This document shows positions 63,104 through 64,000 of a stretch of DNA of 64,000 bases, piece by piece. The DNA is taken from assembly GCA_017520825.1 (NCBI GenBank), contig JAFXEX010000026.1:1-64000 (forward strand), written 5' to 3'. How positions within the stretch are numbered: position 1 is the stretch's first letter; each line of letters opens with the position of its first letter. The notes under the pieces are model-generated. The model saw nothing but the letters and a program-made list of their open reading frames with translations. It did no database searches and was not told the DNA's origin. This stretch comes from Clostridia bacterium. GTDB taxonomy: Bacteria; Bacillota; Clostridia; Oscillospirales; SIG627. Position numbers and translations under genes: made by a program.

Positions 63104-63961
63104 ATGAAGTTACCATTTAATTTAGATTTAAGCGGAAAAACGGCAGTAGTTACAGGTGGTGGAGGAGTTCTTTGCGCAATGTTTGCAGAGGCGCTGGCGC
63201 AGTGTGGAGCAAAGACTGCTATACTTGACCTTAACGTAGAAGCGGCAAATAAGGCTGCAGAAAAAATCAACGCAAACGGTGGAACGGCTAAGGGCTACGA
63301 GTGTAACGTGCTTAAAAGAGAGAGTGTTGAGGCTGCAAGAGAGCAGATCCTTGCCGATTTCGGAAAATGCGATATTCTTATCAACGGCGCAGGTGGAAAC
63401 AACCCCAGAGGAACTACAACCAAGGAGTATCTTGACCCCGAGGACCTTAAAAACGCAGGAGAAGACGTAAAGACGTTTTTTGACCTTGACCCCGACGGAG
63501 TTGGTTTTGTGTTCAATCTGAATTTCCTTGGTACGCTTATACCCACACAGGTTTTTGCAAAGGATATGGCAGAAAACGGAAAGGGAAATATTATTAACAT
63601 ATCTTCAATGAACGCATTTTGTCCCCTTACTAAAATCCCTGCATATTCGGGCGCAAAGGCTGCAGTTTCCAATTTTACACAGTGGCTGGCAGTTCACTTT
63701 TCAAGAGTGGGCATCAGAGTTAACGCAATAGCTCCCGGCTTCTTTGTAACGGCACAAAACAAAGCGCTTCTGTTCAACGAGGACGGAACGCCCACGCTCA
63801 GAACGGGCAAAATCCTTGCGGCAACTCCTATGGGAAGATTTGGCGAGGCAGAAGAGCTTGTAGGAACACTTTTGTGGCTTGCAAACGACGAGGCTTCGGG
63901 CTTTGTGGACGGAACGGTTATCCCCGTTGACGGTGGCTTTAACGCATATTCGGGCGTTTAA
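63104..63961 (+). CDS. SDR family oxidoreductase, probable D-mannonate dehydrogenase (fructuronate reductase)
   Basis: The 285-residue short-chain dehydrogenase has VTGGGGVLCAMFA (NAD-binding, about 16-28), NGAGGNNP, the catalytic Ser in ISSMNAF, YSGAKAA (Tyr and Lys) and VDGGFNAYSG near the end. Members of this SDR type next to uxaC are usually fructuronate reductases in Firmicutes, distinct from the long-chain UxuB. CAGGAGACGA precedes the ATG. The operon may continue past the window; mannonate dehydratase was not found inside it. Confidence 0.82.
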   Translation: MKLPFNLDLSGKTAVVTGGGGVLCAMFAEALAQCGAKTAILDLNVEAANKAAEKINANGGTAKGYECNVLKRESVEAAREQILADFGKCDILINGAGGNNPRGTTTKEYLDPEDLKNAGEDVKTFFDLDPDGVGFVFNLNFLGTLIPTQVFAKDMAENGKGNIINISSMNAFCPLTKIPAYSGAKAAVSNFTQWLAVHFSRVGIRVNAIAPGFFVTAQNKALLFNEDGTPTLRTGKILAATPMGRFGEAEELVGTLLWLANDEASGFVDGTVIPVDGGFNAYSGV

Positions 63962-64000
63962 AAGACTTTTTACGACAGGGCAAAATAATTATTTTTGCAA

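Overview
This 64 kb window looks like a chromosomal segment of a Gram-positive, low-to-moderate G+C bacterium, most likely an uncultured gut-type member of the Clostridia. Evidence for this is the dnaA-dnaN-recF-remB-gyrB-gyrA cluster, Spo0J/Soj with canonical parS sites, a cysteine T-box, a recA-recX-rimO-pgsA-M16 neighbourhood, YqhQ(DUF1385)-PrmC, RlmH, strong AGGAGG-type ribosome binding sites and sigma-A-like promoters. No tRNA, rRNA, CRISPR or prophage was found.

Layout. 1-180: hairpin-rich intergenic repeat. 0.2-2.5 kb (minus): thiI and a cysteine desulfurase. 2.6-5.9 kb (plus): dihydrouridine synthase, ECF sigma factor with its zinc anti-sigma factor, and an AEC exporter. 5.9-10.7 kb (minus): PutP-type symporter, a membrane protein plus zinc-ribbon pair, and a DUF1538 membrane protein translationally coupled to a double PII-like protein. 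10.9-15.2 kb (minus): aspS, hisS, a methylglyoxal-synthase-like protein with a degenerate active site, and a MinD-like ATPase. 15.4-23 kb: M23/G5 envelope peptidase, S41 protease, Ddl, a remnant of a glutamine amidotransferase, and the membrane pyrophosphatase HppA. 23.2-32.9 kb (plus): lipoprotein, YqhQ, PrmC, an unidentified 736-aa possible glycosidase, RecA, RecX, RimO, PgsA and an M16 peptidase. 32.8-36.5 kb (plus): cysteine T-box, cysE, cysS and a radical SAM gene. 36.6-47 kb (minus): MBL hydrolase, phosphopantetheinyl transferase, gyrA, gyrB, remB, recF, dnaN, oriC and dnaA. 47.3-48 kb: MgtC-like protein. 48.1-50.8 kb (minus, AT-rich): a restriction-modification island. 50.9-57.8 kb (minus): rlmH, RNHCP protein, MORN protein, serS, parB, parA, a ParB paralogue, a ClpP-fold protease and two perfect parS sites. 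57.8-64 kb: an AraC regulator divergent from a uronate or sugar-acid catabolic operon with uxaC.

The central biology is the replication origin. The 390-bp dnaA-dnaN gap carries DnaA boxes, a DnaA-trio run and an AT-rich unwinding stretch. Further boxes lie upstream of dnaA and between gyrB and gyrA, and the segregation genes and parS sites lie within about 12 kb. Genes often found beside dnaA (rpmH, rnpA, yaaA) are absent here, and a restriction-modification island lies close by.

The least explained items are: the DUF1538/double-PII cassette; the 736-aa protein between prmC and recA; the MGS-like protein lacking key catalytic residues; the ParB paralogue with an altered nucleotide box; a small repeat-flanked element with a 33-codon frame downstream of the T-box; and a long palindrome between cysE and cysS. 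All functional calls rest on motif recognition by eye. No database search or structure prediction was run.
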